This document shows, piece by piece, positions 31,776 to 41,080 of a stretch of DNA of 62,658 bases. The position numbers and the translations under genes are program-made. Under the pieces are notes generated by a model. That model was not told where the DNA came from. It ran no database searches and was given only the letters and a program-made list of their open reading frames with translations. Origin of the DNA: Butyrivibrio sp. AE3009 (GTDB taxonomy: Bacteria; Bacillota; Clostridia; Lachnospirales; Lachnospiraceae). The stretch spans positions 1 to 62,658 of the forward strand of contig NZ_ATVS01000023.1 of the NCBI RefSeq assembly GCF_000420845.1, given 5' to 3'. Position 1 is the first letter of the stretch. Every line of letters starts with the position of its first letter.

Positions 31776-33540
31776 CGCTGTCACCTCCTTCCGATTTTTT
31801 GCCCATGGCTTTTAAGAGGTCATCATAGAGTCTTCCGAGAGACTGGTTATGATGCTTCTTTTTCATGGAATACATGCGGGCATCTGCAAGAAGGTAGACG
31901 TTTTGGGCAGTGGGTCCGGGCTGAACCTTCTCATCCTTACTGGTGGCATAGCCATAGGATGCGGAGTAGCGCATAGGGCTCTCCTTGGCTGATTTCTCGC
32001 TCATAAGGTCCTGCATGTTCTTAAGATCCTTAAGACATTTCTCCTCGTTGATATAAGGGAGAATGGCAATAAACTCATCACCGCCCATTCTTCCAACTAT
32101 ATGAGCATCCGCAAAGCTCTCCTTCAGAATGTCTGAAAAGCCGCTAAGAAGCTTATCTCCTGCAAAATGGCCGTAATTGTCGTTGGTATATTTGAGATAA
32201 TCAAGATCAATACTGATTATTGTGTAATCGTCCTTAAGATTAGCCAGAGCCTGTTCGCACCTGGCTCTGTTGGAGAGACCGGTGAGGGCATCGGTGTAGG
32301 CCAGGCCCTCCAGGCGCTGCTGAACCGAAATCTCGTGAATATATTCAATACTGTGGAAGAAGTAATTGAGGATCAGACAGATGATGAAAATGAAGGCTCC
32401 TACAGTCATGAAATTGATCCTTGCGGTGGCTTCTCCTATGCTCCCGAATTTCAGAATGTTGAATTTGATGATATCAACTACGGAGCAGCCCATAAATAGG
32501 ATGAGGCCCAGAAGGAGCATGTAGGTGGAGTAGTTCTTTTGAATGAAGATATCGTCGGACTTGGTGTTTTTGACAAAGCGAACTATCAGTGTCGGTATGA
32601 TAACAACACCCTCCACTATGGCCAAAGCGTGGAGATACTGCACGAAATGACAGATGTGGATGATATTGAAGATATGCATAAGGGTGGTAAAAATGGCAAA
32701 AGCGGTATTCAGGATAAAGAAACCAATAAGGAATTTCCTTGCGATTACCTGCCTTGCGGACACGATGAAGCCCAGAATTGCCATGGGAAGTGAAAACAGT
32801 GAGAAGTATTCGATAAAGGTGTAAAACTCAGCTTTGTCTGACAGGTACCAGAGGATGTCGTTGTAGCTAAGGATGTAAGCACCCATGAAGATGGATAAAA
32901 GTCCTTCAAAACCGATACTGAAATCCTTTCTTTTGGACAAAACAAAAAAGGGCGCCAGGATAAGAAGGATAAAGCCCAGGGTTGTCAGGAAAATACCGAT
33001 GACAAGGGCTATTCTGTCCTTCTCAACAAGATTTCTTACAATGTCGTTGTAGTTACCAAACAGTATAGGTGAGATTCCGGAGAAAGCGTTGTTTTCCTGG
33101 GCTGTCATGGTGATTTCTATCGTTTTACCCCGGTAATCATCAGGAAGTTTGACGAAATGCATTATCTTGGGCATCATTTTGCCTTTTTCCGCAAGCTCCT
33201 GACCATAGCTGTAGTATGGCTGACCGTCAATTTTAATATCAACGGTGGACAGGATGGAGCGAAATTCGATAGTAGCCGGGGTAATGCCGTCGGAAGGAAG
33301 AGTAGAAGTGATGGTGACAAAGTCGCCTTTGTTCATAACGCCGACGGAAGTCTTAGAGAGGGAATCGGTCTTGAACGAATCATCCCCACGACTAACAGTC
33401 CAGCCCTGCTCGAGCTGGACAAGGTCGTAGCGACTTTCGGTACTGATCCCTGCCGATCCCAAAAGATAAAGTGCATATGACATAATCAGGATGGCCAAAG
33501 ATGTACATAGAAATGTACTGACTTTGCTTCCTATTTTCAC
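31768..33540 (-). CDS. membrane GGDEF protein, tandem paralogue
   Basis: This 590-residue protein has the same architecture as its downstream neighbour: signal anchor, extracytoplasmic domain (..NNAFSGISPILFG, matching NPFSSLEPVTLG in the neighbour), seven membrane helices, and a GGDEF domain (GRMGGDEF) with a short C-terminal helix. The active-site motif is intact, and no RxxD inhibitory site is visible. The pair probably arose by tandem duplication and may sense different ligands through their outer domains. It is transcribed leftwards after the TPM gene. Confidence 0.85.
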   Translation of the reverse strand: MKIGSKVSTFLCTSLAILIMSYALYLLGSAGISTESRYDLVQLEQGWTVSRGDDSFKTDSLSKTSVGVMNKGDFVTITSTLPSDGITPATIEFRSILSTVDIKIDGQPYYSYGQELAEKGKMMPKIMHFVKLPDDYRGKTIEITMTAQENNAFSGISPILFGNYNDIVRNLVEKDRIALVIGIFLTTLGFILLILAPFFVLSKRKDFSIGFEGLLSIFMGAYILSYNDILWYLSDKAEFYTFIEYFSLFSLPMAILGFIVSARQVIARKFLIGFFILNTAFAIFTTLMHIFNIIHICHFVQYLHALAIVEGVVIIPTLIVRFVKNTKSDDIFIQKNYSTYMLLLGLILFMGCSVVDIIKFNILKFGSIGEATARINFMTVGAFIFIICLILNYFFHSIEYIHEISVQQRLEGLAYTDALTGLSNRARCEQALANLKDDYTIISIDLDYLKYTNDNYGHFAGDKLLSGFSDILKESFADAHIVGRMGGDEFIAILPYINEEKCLKDLKNMQDLMSEKSAKESPMRYSASYGYATSKDEKVQPGPTAQNVYLLADARMYSMKKKHHNQSLGRLYDDLLKAMGKKSEGGDSDE

Positions 33541-33571
33541 TGATTAACCTCGCAATCAAACAGTTGTAGGA

Positions 33572-34444
33572 TTAGAAATGTCCGTGGCCGCCGCCGTGGC
33601 TGTGGCCGGAGCTTGATGTATGAAGCGTGGTGCCTCCGCCTGAGCCTCTAGAGTCGCTGTCCCTGGGAATGGGAGTCTTGGTAACTCTCATTGTTCTGTA
33701 GGAGTCGTTATGCAGTGTCAGATTAATGCCCTTGTGGGACTGATAGCCCTGAGCGGATGCATTCATGTGTACGGTGTTTAGCTGGGCCTTCATGATAAGA
33801 ATCGGAATAATGGCAACTACCAGGCCTATGAGGATACATACAAGGCCGCCAAAGGCCAGATCTGAGGCACTTCTTGGGGCTCTTGCACCGATATCGTAAG
33901 GAGTGCCCTCTTCGTACATCTGTAAATATTTATCGGCATAATCGCCGTAGATCTTTAGTGCATTATAATAATATCCCGAAGAAAGATCATCCATCATTTC
34001 GTCAATGATCTTATCTTTTCCATAGTCGGTAAAGGCTATGTTACCTATTCCGTCAGTGCACCAGCAAAAGGATCTGTCCCCCATGGCGATCATGAAGAGG
34101 ACGCCGCTGTCACCATACTCAGCTCCCATTCCGTTATAGTCGAAATAATCATCTGTAAAATCCTGTATGTCGCCTGAATAATCATCTACGGTAAGTACGC
34201 AGACGTTACAGTTGTGAGCCTTGCTGATTGACTGAAAGTATTCAAGGAGCTGTGCTTCTTCGCTGTCACTTAAAAGGTCCGCGGTATCGTAGACCAGAGG
34301 CTTCTGTCTGGTGTCCGGAACTTCGTAGGAGTCCCAGAGATCATCAAATGCCGAGGCTGTGAGCGAAGGAACAAGCATAAAAGCAAGGATGAGAGTAAGG
34401 CTCACCAAATATTTAATTATAGGGTTACTAATTTTTATTTTCAT
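33572..34444 (-). CDS. TPM-domain membrane protein (YdjH-like)
   Basis: This 290-residue protein has a signal peptide (..VPSLTASA). An extracytoplasmic TPM domain follows (PLVYDTADLLSDSEEAQLLEYFQSISKAHNCNVCVLTVDDY ... GVLFMIAMGDR). Then come one membrane segment (FGGLVCILIGLVVAIIPIL) and a Gly/His-rich tail (SGHSHGGGHGHF) that could bind metal. With the next two genes it forms a set similar to Bacillus subtilis YdjGHI, in which YdjG and YdjH recruit the SPFH protein YdjI to the membrane. Confidence 0.8.
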   Translation of the reverse strand: MKIKISNPIIKYLVSLTLILAFMLVPSLTASAFDDLWDSYEVPDTRQKPLVYDTADLLSDSEEAQLLEYFQSISKAHNCNVCVLTVDDYSGDIQDFTDDYFDYNGMGAEYGDSGVLFMIAMGDRSFCWCTDGIGNIAFTDYGKDKIIDEMMDDLSSGYYYNALKIYGDYADKYLQMYEEGTPYDIGARAPRSASDLAFGGLVCILIGLVVAIIPILIMKAQLNTVHMNASAQGYQSHKGINLTLHNDSYRTMRVTKTPIPRDSDSRGSGGGTTLHTSSSGHSHGGGHGHF

Positions 34445-34486
34445 TTAAATTCAAAATTCCAGTCTCTGTCTTAGAATTACGCAAAA

Positions 34487-35545
34487 TCACATAAAGAAAT
34501 AAAAGATGAAATAGGCTATGGCCGCTGCAACTCCTGCGATGGGGAAGTAGTATTTCAGGGCTTCCTTCATGCTAAAGGGCAGGTCACCCACGAATTTGCC
34601 GCTCTGTCCGTTCATGGCAAAGATGTAGTTCTTGCCTTCCCAGGTGGTACTCAGGATATAGCAGGGATAAAGGGCATACTTATTGGAGGTACGCAGGGTC
34701 CCTGCATTCTCGGTAATGGGTCTTACGGAGCCGTAGCCTGATACGGTGGCTCTAAAGTCTGAGGCCACAGAGGTCTTAATTCTGTCAAGGGCTCTGGGCT
34801 GTGACTCTGAGGCACTGACATTGTATTTGTTTGCCAGAAATCCGGCCAGATATGCCATGTTAAAGGGAGCAAGCTCGCTCTGGTCAAAGGGCTCCAGGGA
34901 CTCCATAAGGTCATCGGGCATCTCTTTGGATCCGTCTACCGGAACCTTTTCGAAGTCTTCGGTACCTTCTCTGCGGATGTCATAGAACTTGGTCTCTGTG
35001 TAGTTGTAGTTTCTGTCGCTCCAGGTTCTGACTCTGGTTCCCTCATAGTAACCCTGGAAACTCTCGGTTGCATCAAAGAGCCAGAAGGGCACATAGACAC
35101 CTTTTATCTCATCGATATGATTTTTTTCAAAAAAGACCTTGGGCAGGAGCTTCTTGGATTTGACATATCCGGTGTAAGCTGCGATGGCATCTTCCTTAGT
35201 CTTCTTGAAGGGGATGATGTAGTCGGGCTTAAATTCTCCTGTGAACTTCTCACTTACCGCAACGTTGTTGCTGCAGAAGGGGCATTTCATTGAACCAAGG
35301 GATTCTGTGGCAAGAATCTCACCGCCGCAGGAACCGCAGTGGTAGATATACATCTGTGTCTCGGGACCTGTCTGCCCCTGGGAACTACTTTCCACGGCTT
35401 CACCGCTGCTGGTTGAGTTGTGATTGGCCACATAATCTTTTACATCAAACTCGGAATCACAGTAGGGACACTTGATCTTCTGAGTTTTGGGGTTAAATTC
35501 CATTGCCCCGCCACAGGCGGGGCATTCATATTCTTGTAAAGCCAT
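34487..35545 (-). CDS. zinc-ribbon membrane protein (YdjG-like)
   Basis: This 352-residue protein has two zinc ribbons: YECPACGGAME ... KCPYCDSEF near the N-terminus and YHCGSCGGE ... KCPFCSN at about residues 70-97. A beta-rich domain follows, and one membrane segment ends the protein (YYFPIAGVAAAIAYFIFYFFM). It lies between the TPM and SPFH genes on the same strand with short gaps, as in ydjGHI-type operons. It probably bridges the membrane and the cytoplasmic SPFH protein. Confidence 0.75.
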   Translation of the reverse strand: MALQEYECPACGGAMEFNPKTQKIKCPYCDSEFDVKDYVANHNSTSSGEAVESSSQGQTGPETQMYIYHCGSCGGEILATESLGSMKCPFCSNNVAVSEKFTGEFKPDYIIPFKKTKEDAIAAYTGYVKSKKLLPKVFFEKNHIDEIKGVYVPFWLFDATESFQGYYEGTRVRTWSDRNYNYTETKFYDIRREGTEDFEKVPVDGSKEMPDDLMESLEPFDQSELAPFNMAYLAGFLANKYNVSASESQPRALDRIKTSVASDFRATVSGYGSVRPITENAGTLRTSNKYALYPCYILSTTWEGKNYIFAMNGQSGKFVGDLPFSMKEALKYYFPIAGVAAAIAYFIFYFFM

Positions 35546-35565
35546 TATTATCCTCTGTAGAACAA

Positions 35566-36774
35566 TTATTGGTTAGCCGGTCTGGGGCTTCCGCACTGGC
35601 TGCAGAAATTGCCGGTGTTTACTGCGCCGCAGGAGCAGGTCCAGCCTGCTGCAGGCCTCTTGGAGCCGCACTGTGTGCAGAAGTTGCCGCTGTTAACAGC
35701 GCCGCAGGAGCAGGTCCAGGAAGCGCCGGAAGGAGCCATCGAAGGAGCAGGAGCGGGAGCTGCCTGCTGAGCGCCCATGTTAAAGAGCTGACCTGCGTTC
35801 ATACCGCCTGCCTGCTGAGCCATGTTCATTCCTGCAAAGGCCATCATAGGGCCTGCATTAGTATTCTTGGCAGCATCCTGCATTGCCTGTGCCTGAGCAC
35901 TTGCGATTGTTGCAGCTGCCATATTGGGATTACGAAGAGCGCCTGCTCTCTGGAGCTCTTTGATTGTCTTCTCATCTTCCTCGTTTGCTGTAACTGAGCT
36001 TACGCCGAAGGAAGAGATCTCGATACCGTAGAATTCACGCCACTTCTTGGACAGAACGTCGTTGAGTGCATCTGCGATCTCGGTTGTGTGTCCCGGAAGA
36101 GCGCTGTATCTGATGCCCATCTCGGAGATTTTCGCAAATGCGGGCTGAAGTGCTGTAAGAAGCTCGCTCTTAAGCTGTGATTCAATCTTGTCTTTTCTGA
36201 ATTCGCCGTCAACGTTGCCGCAGATGTTCTTGTAGAAAAGAACAGGGTCGATAACATGATAGCTGTATTCGCCGTGACACTTGATGCTTACGTCCATATC
36301 AAGGCCGATATTTGTATCAACAACACGGAAAGGAACAGGGTTAACTGTGCCATATTTGTTGCCAAGGATCTCCTTGGTGTTGATGAAATATACTCTCTGA
36401 TCGGTTCCTGCGCTGCCGCCAAAGCCGATTCTCTTGCCCCACTGCTTGAAGCTGGCAACGATGTTCTCACCCAGGTCTCCGTAGAATACTGAAGGCTCGG
36501 AAGATGCGTCATATACAAATTCGCCTGCCTCAGCACAGATCTCAGTGATCTGTCCCTGATCAACGAGAATCATACACTGACCTTCGTTAACGGCGATGAT
36601 TGAGCCGTTGGATATTACGTTGGTTGTTCCTTTTTTGTTCTGACCTCTTCCGGGCTTGTTCTCACCCTTTGTAAGAAGCACATCGTTCGGAAGTGAAGGG
36701 CAGTAGAAGTACTCTCTCCACTGATCCGCCAAAACGCTGCCGCCAGCCTGAAGTGCTGCAGAAATAATTCCCAT
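35566..36774 (-). CDS. SPFH-domain protein with two C-terminal zinc ribbons (YdjI-like)
   Basis: This 402-residue protein has an SPFH/virion-core-like domain (residues about 1-270, SIIAVNEGQCMILVDQGQI; DMDVSIKCHGEYSYHVIDPVLFY). An Ala/Met/Gln-rich linker follows, then two nearly identical zinc ribbons (WTCSCGAVNSGNFCTQCGSKRP and WTCSCGAVNTGNFCSQCGSPRP). SPFH proteins scaffold membrane microdomains. A ribosome site (gaaaggag) precedes the ATG. It is first in a leftward operon. No PspA gene, present in the B. subtilis operon, is seen next to it. Confidence 0.85.
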   Translation of the reverse strand: MGIISAALQAGGSVLADQWREYFYCPSLPNDVLLTKGENKPGRGQNKKGTTNVISNGSIIAVNEGQCMILVDQGQITEICAEAGEFVYDASSEPSVFYGDLGENIVASFKQWGKRIGFGGSAGTDQRVYFINTKEILGNKYGTVNPVPFRVVDTNIGLDMDVSIKCHGEYSYHVIDPVLFYKNICGNVDGEFRKDKIESQLKSELLTALQPAFAKISEMGIRYSALPGHTTEIADALNDVLSKKWREFYGIEISSFGVSSVTANEEDEKTIKELQRAGALRNPNMAAATIASAQAQAMQDAAKNTNAGPMMAFAGMNMAQQAGGMNAGQLFNMGAQQAAPAPAPSMAPSGASWTCSCGAVNSGNFCTQCGSKRPAAGWTCSCGAVNTGNFCSQCGSPRPANQ

Positions 36775-36909
36775 AACAATCTCCTTTCATATGTACAAAT
36801 TTATGTCTTAATAATTTTTTGACTATATAATTGTCGAATTGTCTGACATTACCTATTTTCGCACATTTGCTGGGAAAATTCCAACTTTTTTGTGCTAAAC
36901 TAGTGATGT

Positions 36910-38541
36910 ATGAAGGCGGATGAGATTAAAGTAACGATAATTACATATGACCGGACCTACGATCTGACCTCTGTGCAGGGCACTAAGCTTAAGGATCTCC
37001 TGGATTCCACCGGTATCTCCTACAGTCTTCCCTGCACAGGCGCAGGAAGATGCGGCAGATGCAGAGTCAGGTTTACTAAAGGCGCGCCGGAAGCCCGTGA
37101 CGATGAAAAGGCTAAGCTGACAGAGGAGGAAATATTTCAGGGCTACAGGCTCTTATGCAGGTGCATCCTTGAAGATAACTGTGCCATAAGTCTTACGGAT
37201 GCAGTGGACGAAGAGAACATAAGCATAGAGACGGTGAAAAAAGGTACAGACCGGGCGATAGGTAAATCAGACAACCTCGGCATCGCCATCGACCTTGGCA
37301 CAACCACCATTGCCGCAGCCTTGATAAGGCCCGCTACAGACAGCAACAGATCAGATGATTCGCCGTCCTACGAGGTCCTTGGAACCGCCAGCTGTGTCAA
37401 TCACCAGCGCAAATACGGAAACGACGTGATATCAAGGATTGCAGCCGCTGAGGACAGCGAGACAGCCAAAGAGCTGCAAAGCCTTGTCATAACTGATATT
37501 GAAGAACTCATACAAGAACTTATAAAAGAATTCGGCGGAGGTTCCACAGGCGATATTTCTAATAATCCTTCCATCGGAGCCATCACCATTGCCGGCAACA
37601 CCACGATGCTGCATCTCCTTGAAGGCATGGATGCATCGGGACTTGGGAAATATCCCTACACACCAGTGTCCACAGCAATGGTAAAAATGGATTCGGACAG
37701 GCTTTTTGGCAGTATCCGGGGCGCTAAGCTCACGATCCTGCCCGGAATCTCATCCTTTGCCGGCGCAGATATCGTAGGGGGGCTGTTTAGCCTTACATTA
37801 CGCGGCGAAGAGAGATACTTTTTCATTGACCTTGGAACCAACGGAGAGATGGCCTTTTTTGACGGCGAGAACCTTAAGGTTACCTCTGCTGCAGCAGGCC
37901 CTGTCTTTGAGGCTGGCGGTATCAGCTGCGGAGTGGCAAGTATTCCCGGGGCCATCAGCCACGTGGAAATAGATGAAACAACAAGCAGAGCGAAGTATGA
38001 AACAATACAGAGGCAGGGTACATCTTCCGCGCAGCCACCAATCGGCCTCTGCGGAACCGCAGTATGTGAGATAACTTCCGAGCTTGCAAGGAGCGGTATC
38101 ATGGACGAGACAGGCCTTTTATCCGACGAATATTTTGATGAAGGCTTTCCTGTCACAGAGGACGGACAGATCCGTTTCACTCAGCAGGATATCAGAAATG
38201 TCCAGCTTGCCAAGGCCGCAATACTAACCGGGGCCGGAACCCTTGTGGGAGAGATGATTCCTGACAAGGTCTATATTGCAGGAGGCTTCGGAAGCCATAT
38301 TATTCCGGAGAAAATTGCAAGACTTAGGATGTTTCCCGAAGGATTTGATGGTAAGATAATTGCAGCCGGTAACACATCACTTAAGGGGGCAGCTATGTAC
38401 ACTGCAGCAGTCCTTTTAGGAAGTGAGAGTGAGGCGGCTGCCGATGCAAAGCTTGGGCACATCACTGATACGGCCCAAACAGTGGAACTGGCGGCAATTG
38501 ACAGCTTTGACGAAGCATATCTTGAAGCAATGAACTTTTAA
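36910..38541 (+). CDS. RACo-like ferredoxin-ASKHA ATPase (DUF4445)
   Basis: This 543-residue protein has an N-terminal [2Fe-2S] ferredoxin domain with Cys in CTGAGRCGRCRVRF and LLCRC. An ASKHA-type ATPase domain follows (GIAIDLGTTTIAAALI, ITIAGNTTMLHLL, FFIDLGTNGEMAFF, VYIAGGFGSH). This matches reductive activators of corrinoid proteins and related DUF4445 proteins, which transfer an electron to a cobalamin protein with ATP. No corrinoid partner is in the window. It is transcribed divergently from the SPFH operon; the 135-bp gap is AT-rich and must hold both promoters. Confidence 0.85.
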   Translation: MKADEIKVTIITYDRTYDLTSVQGTKLKDLLDSTGISYSLPCTGAGRCGRCRVRFTKGAPEARDDEKAKLTEEEIFQGYRLLCRCILEDNCAISLTDAVDEENISIETVKKGTDRAIGKSDNLGIAIDLGTTTIAAALIRPATDSNRSDDSPSYEVLGTASCVNHQRKYGNDVISRIAAAEDSETAKELQSLVITDIEELIQELIKEFGGGSTGDISNNPSIGAITIAGNTTMLHLLEGMDASGLGKYPYTPVSTAMVKMDSDRLFGSIRGAKLTILPGISSFAGADIVGGLFSLTLRGEERYFFIDLGTNGEMAFFDGENLKVTSAAAGPVFEAGGISCGVASIPGAISHVEIDETTSRAKYETIQRQGTSSAQPPIGLCGTAVCEITSELARSGIMDETGLLSDEYFDEGFPVTEDGQIRFTQQDIRNVQLAKAAILTGAGTLVGEMIPDKVYIAGGFGSHIIPEKIARLRMFPEGFDGKIIAAGNTSLKGAAMYTAAVLLGSESEAAADAKLGHITDTAQTVELAAIDSFDEAYLEAMNF

Positions 38542-38556
38542 CGGAGGAAATAGAAT

Positions 38557-38889
38557 ATGAAGGATGAGAGATGGGTATTTCACAAGGACGCAGAGCCTCA
38601 GGATCAGGGAAATGGAGTGGTAAGAAGAGTTCTTGCCTACACAGACGACCTTATGTGCGTTGAGAATACCTTTGAAAAAGGCGCAGTGGGAGCCCTTCAT
38701 CACCACCCACACACCCAGATAACCTATGTTGTCAGCGGCGAATTCGAATTTGAGATAGACGGGGTTAAAAAGGTAGTTAAGGCCGGAGATACCATGCTTA
38801 AGATGAACGATGTGATCCACGGCTGCACCTGCCTTGAAGCGGGAATTCTCCTTGACATCTTTAACCCCATGAGAGAGGATTTTGTATGA
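38557..38889 (+). CDS. cupin-domain protein
   Basis: This 110-residue single cupin has the metal motif GALHHHPHTQITYVVSGEFEFEIDG and a second motif MNDVIHGC. It follows the ferredoxin-ASKHA gene by 15 bp and overlaps the next small gene by 4 nt (ATGA). Such cupins bind a metal and a small ligand; no specific role can be given. Confidence 0.85.
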   Translation: MKDERWVFHKDAEPQDQGNGVVRRVLAYTDDLMCVENTFEKGAVGALHHHPHTQITYVVSGEFEFEIDGVKKVVKAGDTMLKMNDVIHGCTCLEAGILLDIFNPMREDFV

Positions 38890-39056
38890 TCTGTGACAGC
38901 TGTGCCAATTATGTATATGACGAGGACTGGGAGTGCTACACCTGTATGGTCAACATGGACGAAGATGACTATTACAGACTCATGTCCGGCAATAACAAGG
39001 AATGCCCATACTACCAGGATGGGGACGAATACAAGGTAGTGAGACATCAGATCTAA
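38886..39056 (+). CDS. small Cys-rich protein, DUF6472-like
   Basis: The 56-residue frame starts MICDSCANYVYDEDWECYTC and continues with CPYYQDGDEYKVVRHQI. The Cys pattern (CxxC ... CxxC ... CPYY) and length match DUF6472 proteins. Its ATG overlaps the cupin stop codon, so translation is coupled. It is probably a zinc-binding protein of unknown role. Confidence 0.75.
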   Translation: MICDSCANYVYDEDWECYTCMVNMDEDDYYRLMSGNNKECPYYQDGDEYKVVRHQI

Positions 39057-39074
39057 AACAGACGAGGAGCAGTT

Positions 39075-40175
39075 ATGAAAATAGTATTAGAGCACCTGAC
39101 CAAACGCTTCCCCAACAGGAACAAGAAGATCAGGGACGAAGTTGTGGCGGTAAATGATTTTGATTTTACAATCCCGGACGGTAAATTAATTGGCCTTCTG
39201 GGACCTTCGGGCTGCGGCAAAAGTACCGCTCTCAATCTGATCTGCGGACTTGAGAAGCCCACCGAGGGCAAAATATATTTTGGGGACCTGGACGTCACAG
39301 CGCTTGCGCCTGAGAAAAGAGGCGTGGGACTTGTGTTTCAGAACTATGCCCTGTATCCCCACTTAAGCGTCAGAGAGAATATCAGATTCCCGCTTGAGAA
39401 TCTTAGAGGTGACAAGAAGCTCACCAAACAGCAGATGGAGGAAAAAGTCCTGGAGGCCGCCAAGCTCGTACAGATTGAAGAGCTTCTGGACAGAAAGCCC
39501 AATGAGATGTCCGGCGGACAGCAGCAGAGAGTTGCCATCGCAAGAGCACTGGTTAAGAGACCCCAGGTGCTTCTTCTTGACGAGCCCTTATCCAATCTTG
39601 ATGCAAGGCTCAGGCTCCAGACCAGAGAGGAACTTAAGAGAATACAGCTGGAGACCGGTATCACCACTGTATTTGTAACCCATGACCAGGAAGAAGCCAT
39701 GAGCATTTCCGACACCATCGTCGTAATGAAGGACGGAGTTCTGCAGCAGATGGGCAAGCCTCAGGACATCTATGACGATCCCATCAACCTTTTTGTTGCC
39801 AAGTTCCTGGGGACTCCCCAGATCAACGTTTTTACCGGTGAAGTAATAGGTGAAAAAGTATATATAGATAAGGCGCAGGTCTGCGACGCACCCGGAGTCA
39901 GAGACGGAGATGTATATGTCGCTGTAAGACCCGAGGGTTTTGTTGTGGATCCAAGCGGTCCCCTTATCTGCGAATTCATAGGCCGTGAAGTCATGGGCCG
40001 CGATACCAGCGTCATCGCAAGACACGGCAATTTCCTTGGGGAAAACATAAGAGCCATCATTCCCTCCGAGGAGCTTATAGACTCCAAGGACGGAAGTGTT
40101 CGTTTTGCTCTTAAACCTTCCAAAGTTAGACTCTTTGACAAGGGCAGTGAGGAAAGGATCAGGGTGGAAGCATGA
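39075..40175 (+). CDS. sugar ABC transporter ATP-binding protein (MalK/UgpC type)
   Basis: This 366-residue protein has Walker A (GPSGCGKST), the Q-loop QNYALYPH, the signature MSGGQQQR, Walker B (VLLLDEPLSNLDARLR) and the switch His (VFVTHDQEEA). A C-terminal TOBE/OB regulatory domain follows (VAVRPEGF). It energises the adjacent permeases. The 3' end overlaps the first permease by 4 nt. Confidence 0.95.
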   Translation: MKIVLEHLTKRFPNRNKKIRDEVVAVNDFDFTIPDGKLIGLLGPSGCGKSTALNLICGLEKPTEGKIYFGDLDVTALAPEKRGVGLVFQNYALYPHLSVRENIRFPLENLRGDKKLTKQQMEEKVLEAAKLVQIEELLDRKPNEMSGGQQQRVAIARALVKRPQVLLLDEPLSNLDARLRLQTREELKRIQLETGITTVFVTHDQEEAMSISDTIVVMKDGVLQQMGKPQDIYDDPINLFVAKFLGTPQINVFTGEVIGEKVYIDKAQVCDAPGVRDGDVYVAVRPEGFVVDPSGPLICEFIGREVMGRDTSVIARHGNFLGENIRAIIPSEELIDSKDGSVRFALKPSKVRLFDKGSEERIRVEA

Positions 40176-41062
40176 AGAAGAATCTGACAGCGTGGCTGTG
40201 TCTTCTTCCGGCCATCTTATTCTTAGGGATATTCATGGTCTATCCTCTCGTGGACGTTCTGGTATATTCCTTTGAGGAAGGTTATAACTTTGCATCCCAG
40301 AGCTACTTTGGAACGGGAACCTACAATTATTCCTATGTCCTTAGGGATCCCTATTTCATCCAGGCTCTTAAGAATACCTTCATTATTGTTATCATAACGG
40401 TTCCTCTTTCCACCGGAATCGCTCTTTTGATTTCCCTTGGCCTTAGTTCCATCAAGGTTCTCAGAGACTTTTACCAGACCGTATATTTTCTGCCCTACGT
40501 CACCAATACGCTGGCTGTAGGTCTTGTTTTCATGGTTTTGTTCAAAAAAACTCCCTACTCCGACGGCCTTGTCTCCATACTGATACAGACCTTCGGCGGC
40601 AAGGGTGTTGATTTTATCGACGGTCCCTACTGGGCCAAGATGTTCGTTATGTGCTTCTATACCATATGGACTGTAATGCCCTTCAAGATCCTGATCCTTA
40701 CAAGTGCGCTGTCCTCCGTCAATCCCATGTACTACAAGGCGGCAAGGGTGGACGACACAAGACCCTTCAGGATTTTTTACAAGATAACGCTGCCCATGAT
40801 ATCACCAATGGTCTTTTACCTCGTGATCACAGGCTTCATCGGGGCTTTCAAGGCCTACAGCGACGAGGTTGCCCTCTTCGGAACGGACCTCAATGCTGCG
40901 GGAATGAACACAATTGTTGGTTATGTATACGACATGCTCTACGGTAACAGCGGAGGATATCCTTCCTATGCATCAGCGGCGGCACTTATCCTTTTTGCCA
41001 TCGTATTTACCATAACCACCATTAACCTTATGGTCAGCAGAAAGACCGTTTATTATCACTAA
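40172..41062 (+). CDS. sugar ABC transporter permease (UgpA/MalF type)
   Basis: This 296-residue protein has six membrane helices. The EAA-type loop that contacts the ATPase is YYKAARVDDTRPFRIFYKITLPMI. It overlaps the ATPase gene by 4 nt. It forms the inner-membrane pore with the next gene's product. Confidence 0.92.
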   Translation: MKKNLTAWLCLLPAILFLGIFMVYPLVDVLVYSFEEGYNFASQSYFGTGTYNYSYVLRDPYFIQALKNTFIIVIITVPLSTGIALLISLGLSSIKVLRDFYQTVYFLPYVTNTLAVGLVFMVLFKKTPYSDGLVSILIQTFGGKGVDFIDGPYWAKMFVMCFYTIWTVMPFKILILTSALSSVNPMYYKAARVDDTRPFRIFYKITLPMISPMVFYLVITGFIGAFKAYSDEVALFGTDLNAAGMNTIVGYVYDMLYGNSGGYPSYASAAALILFAIVFTITTINLMVSRKTVYYH

Positions 41063-41080
41063 CTTCGTCGGAGAAAAAAG

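Noticed and set aside
35503..35997. 164-residue plus-strand ORF opposite the SPFH and zinc-ribbon genes
   Set aside because: It is the antisense shadow of the Ala/Cys-rich zinc-ribbon repeats of the SPFH gene and has no ribosome site of its own.
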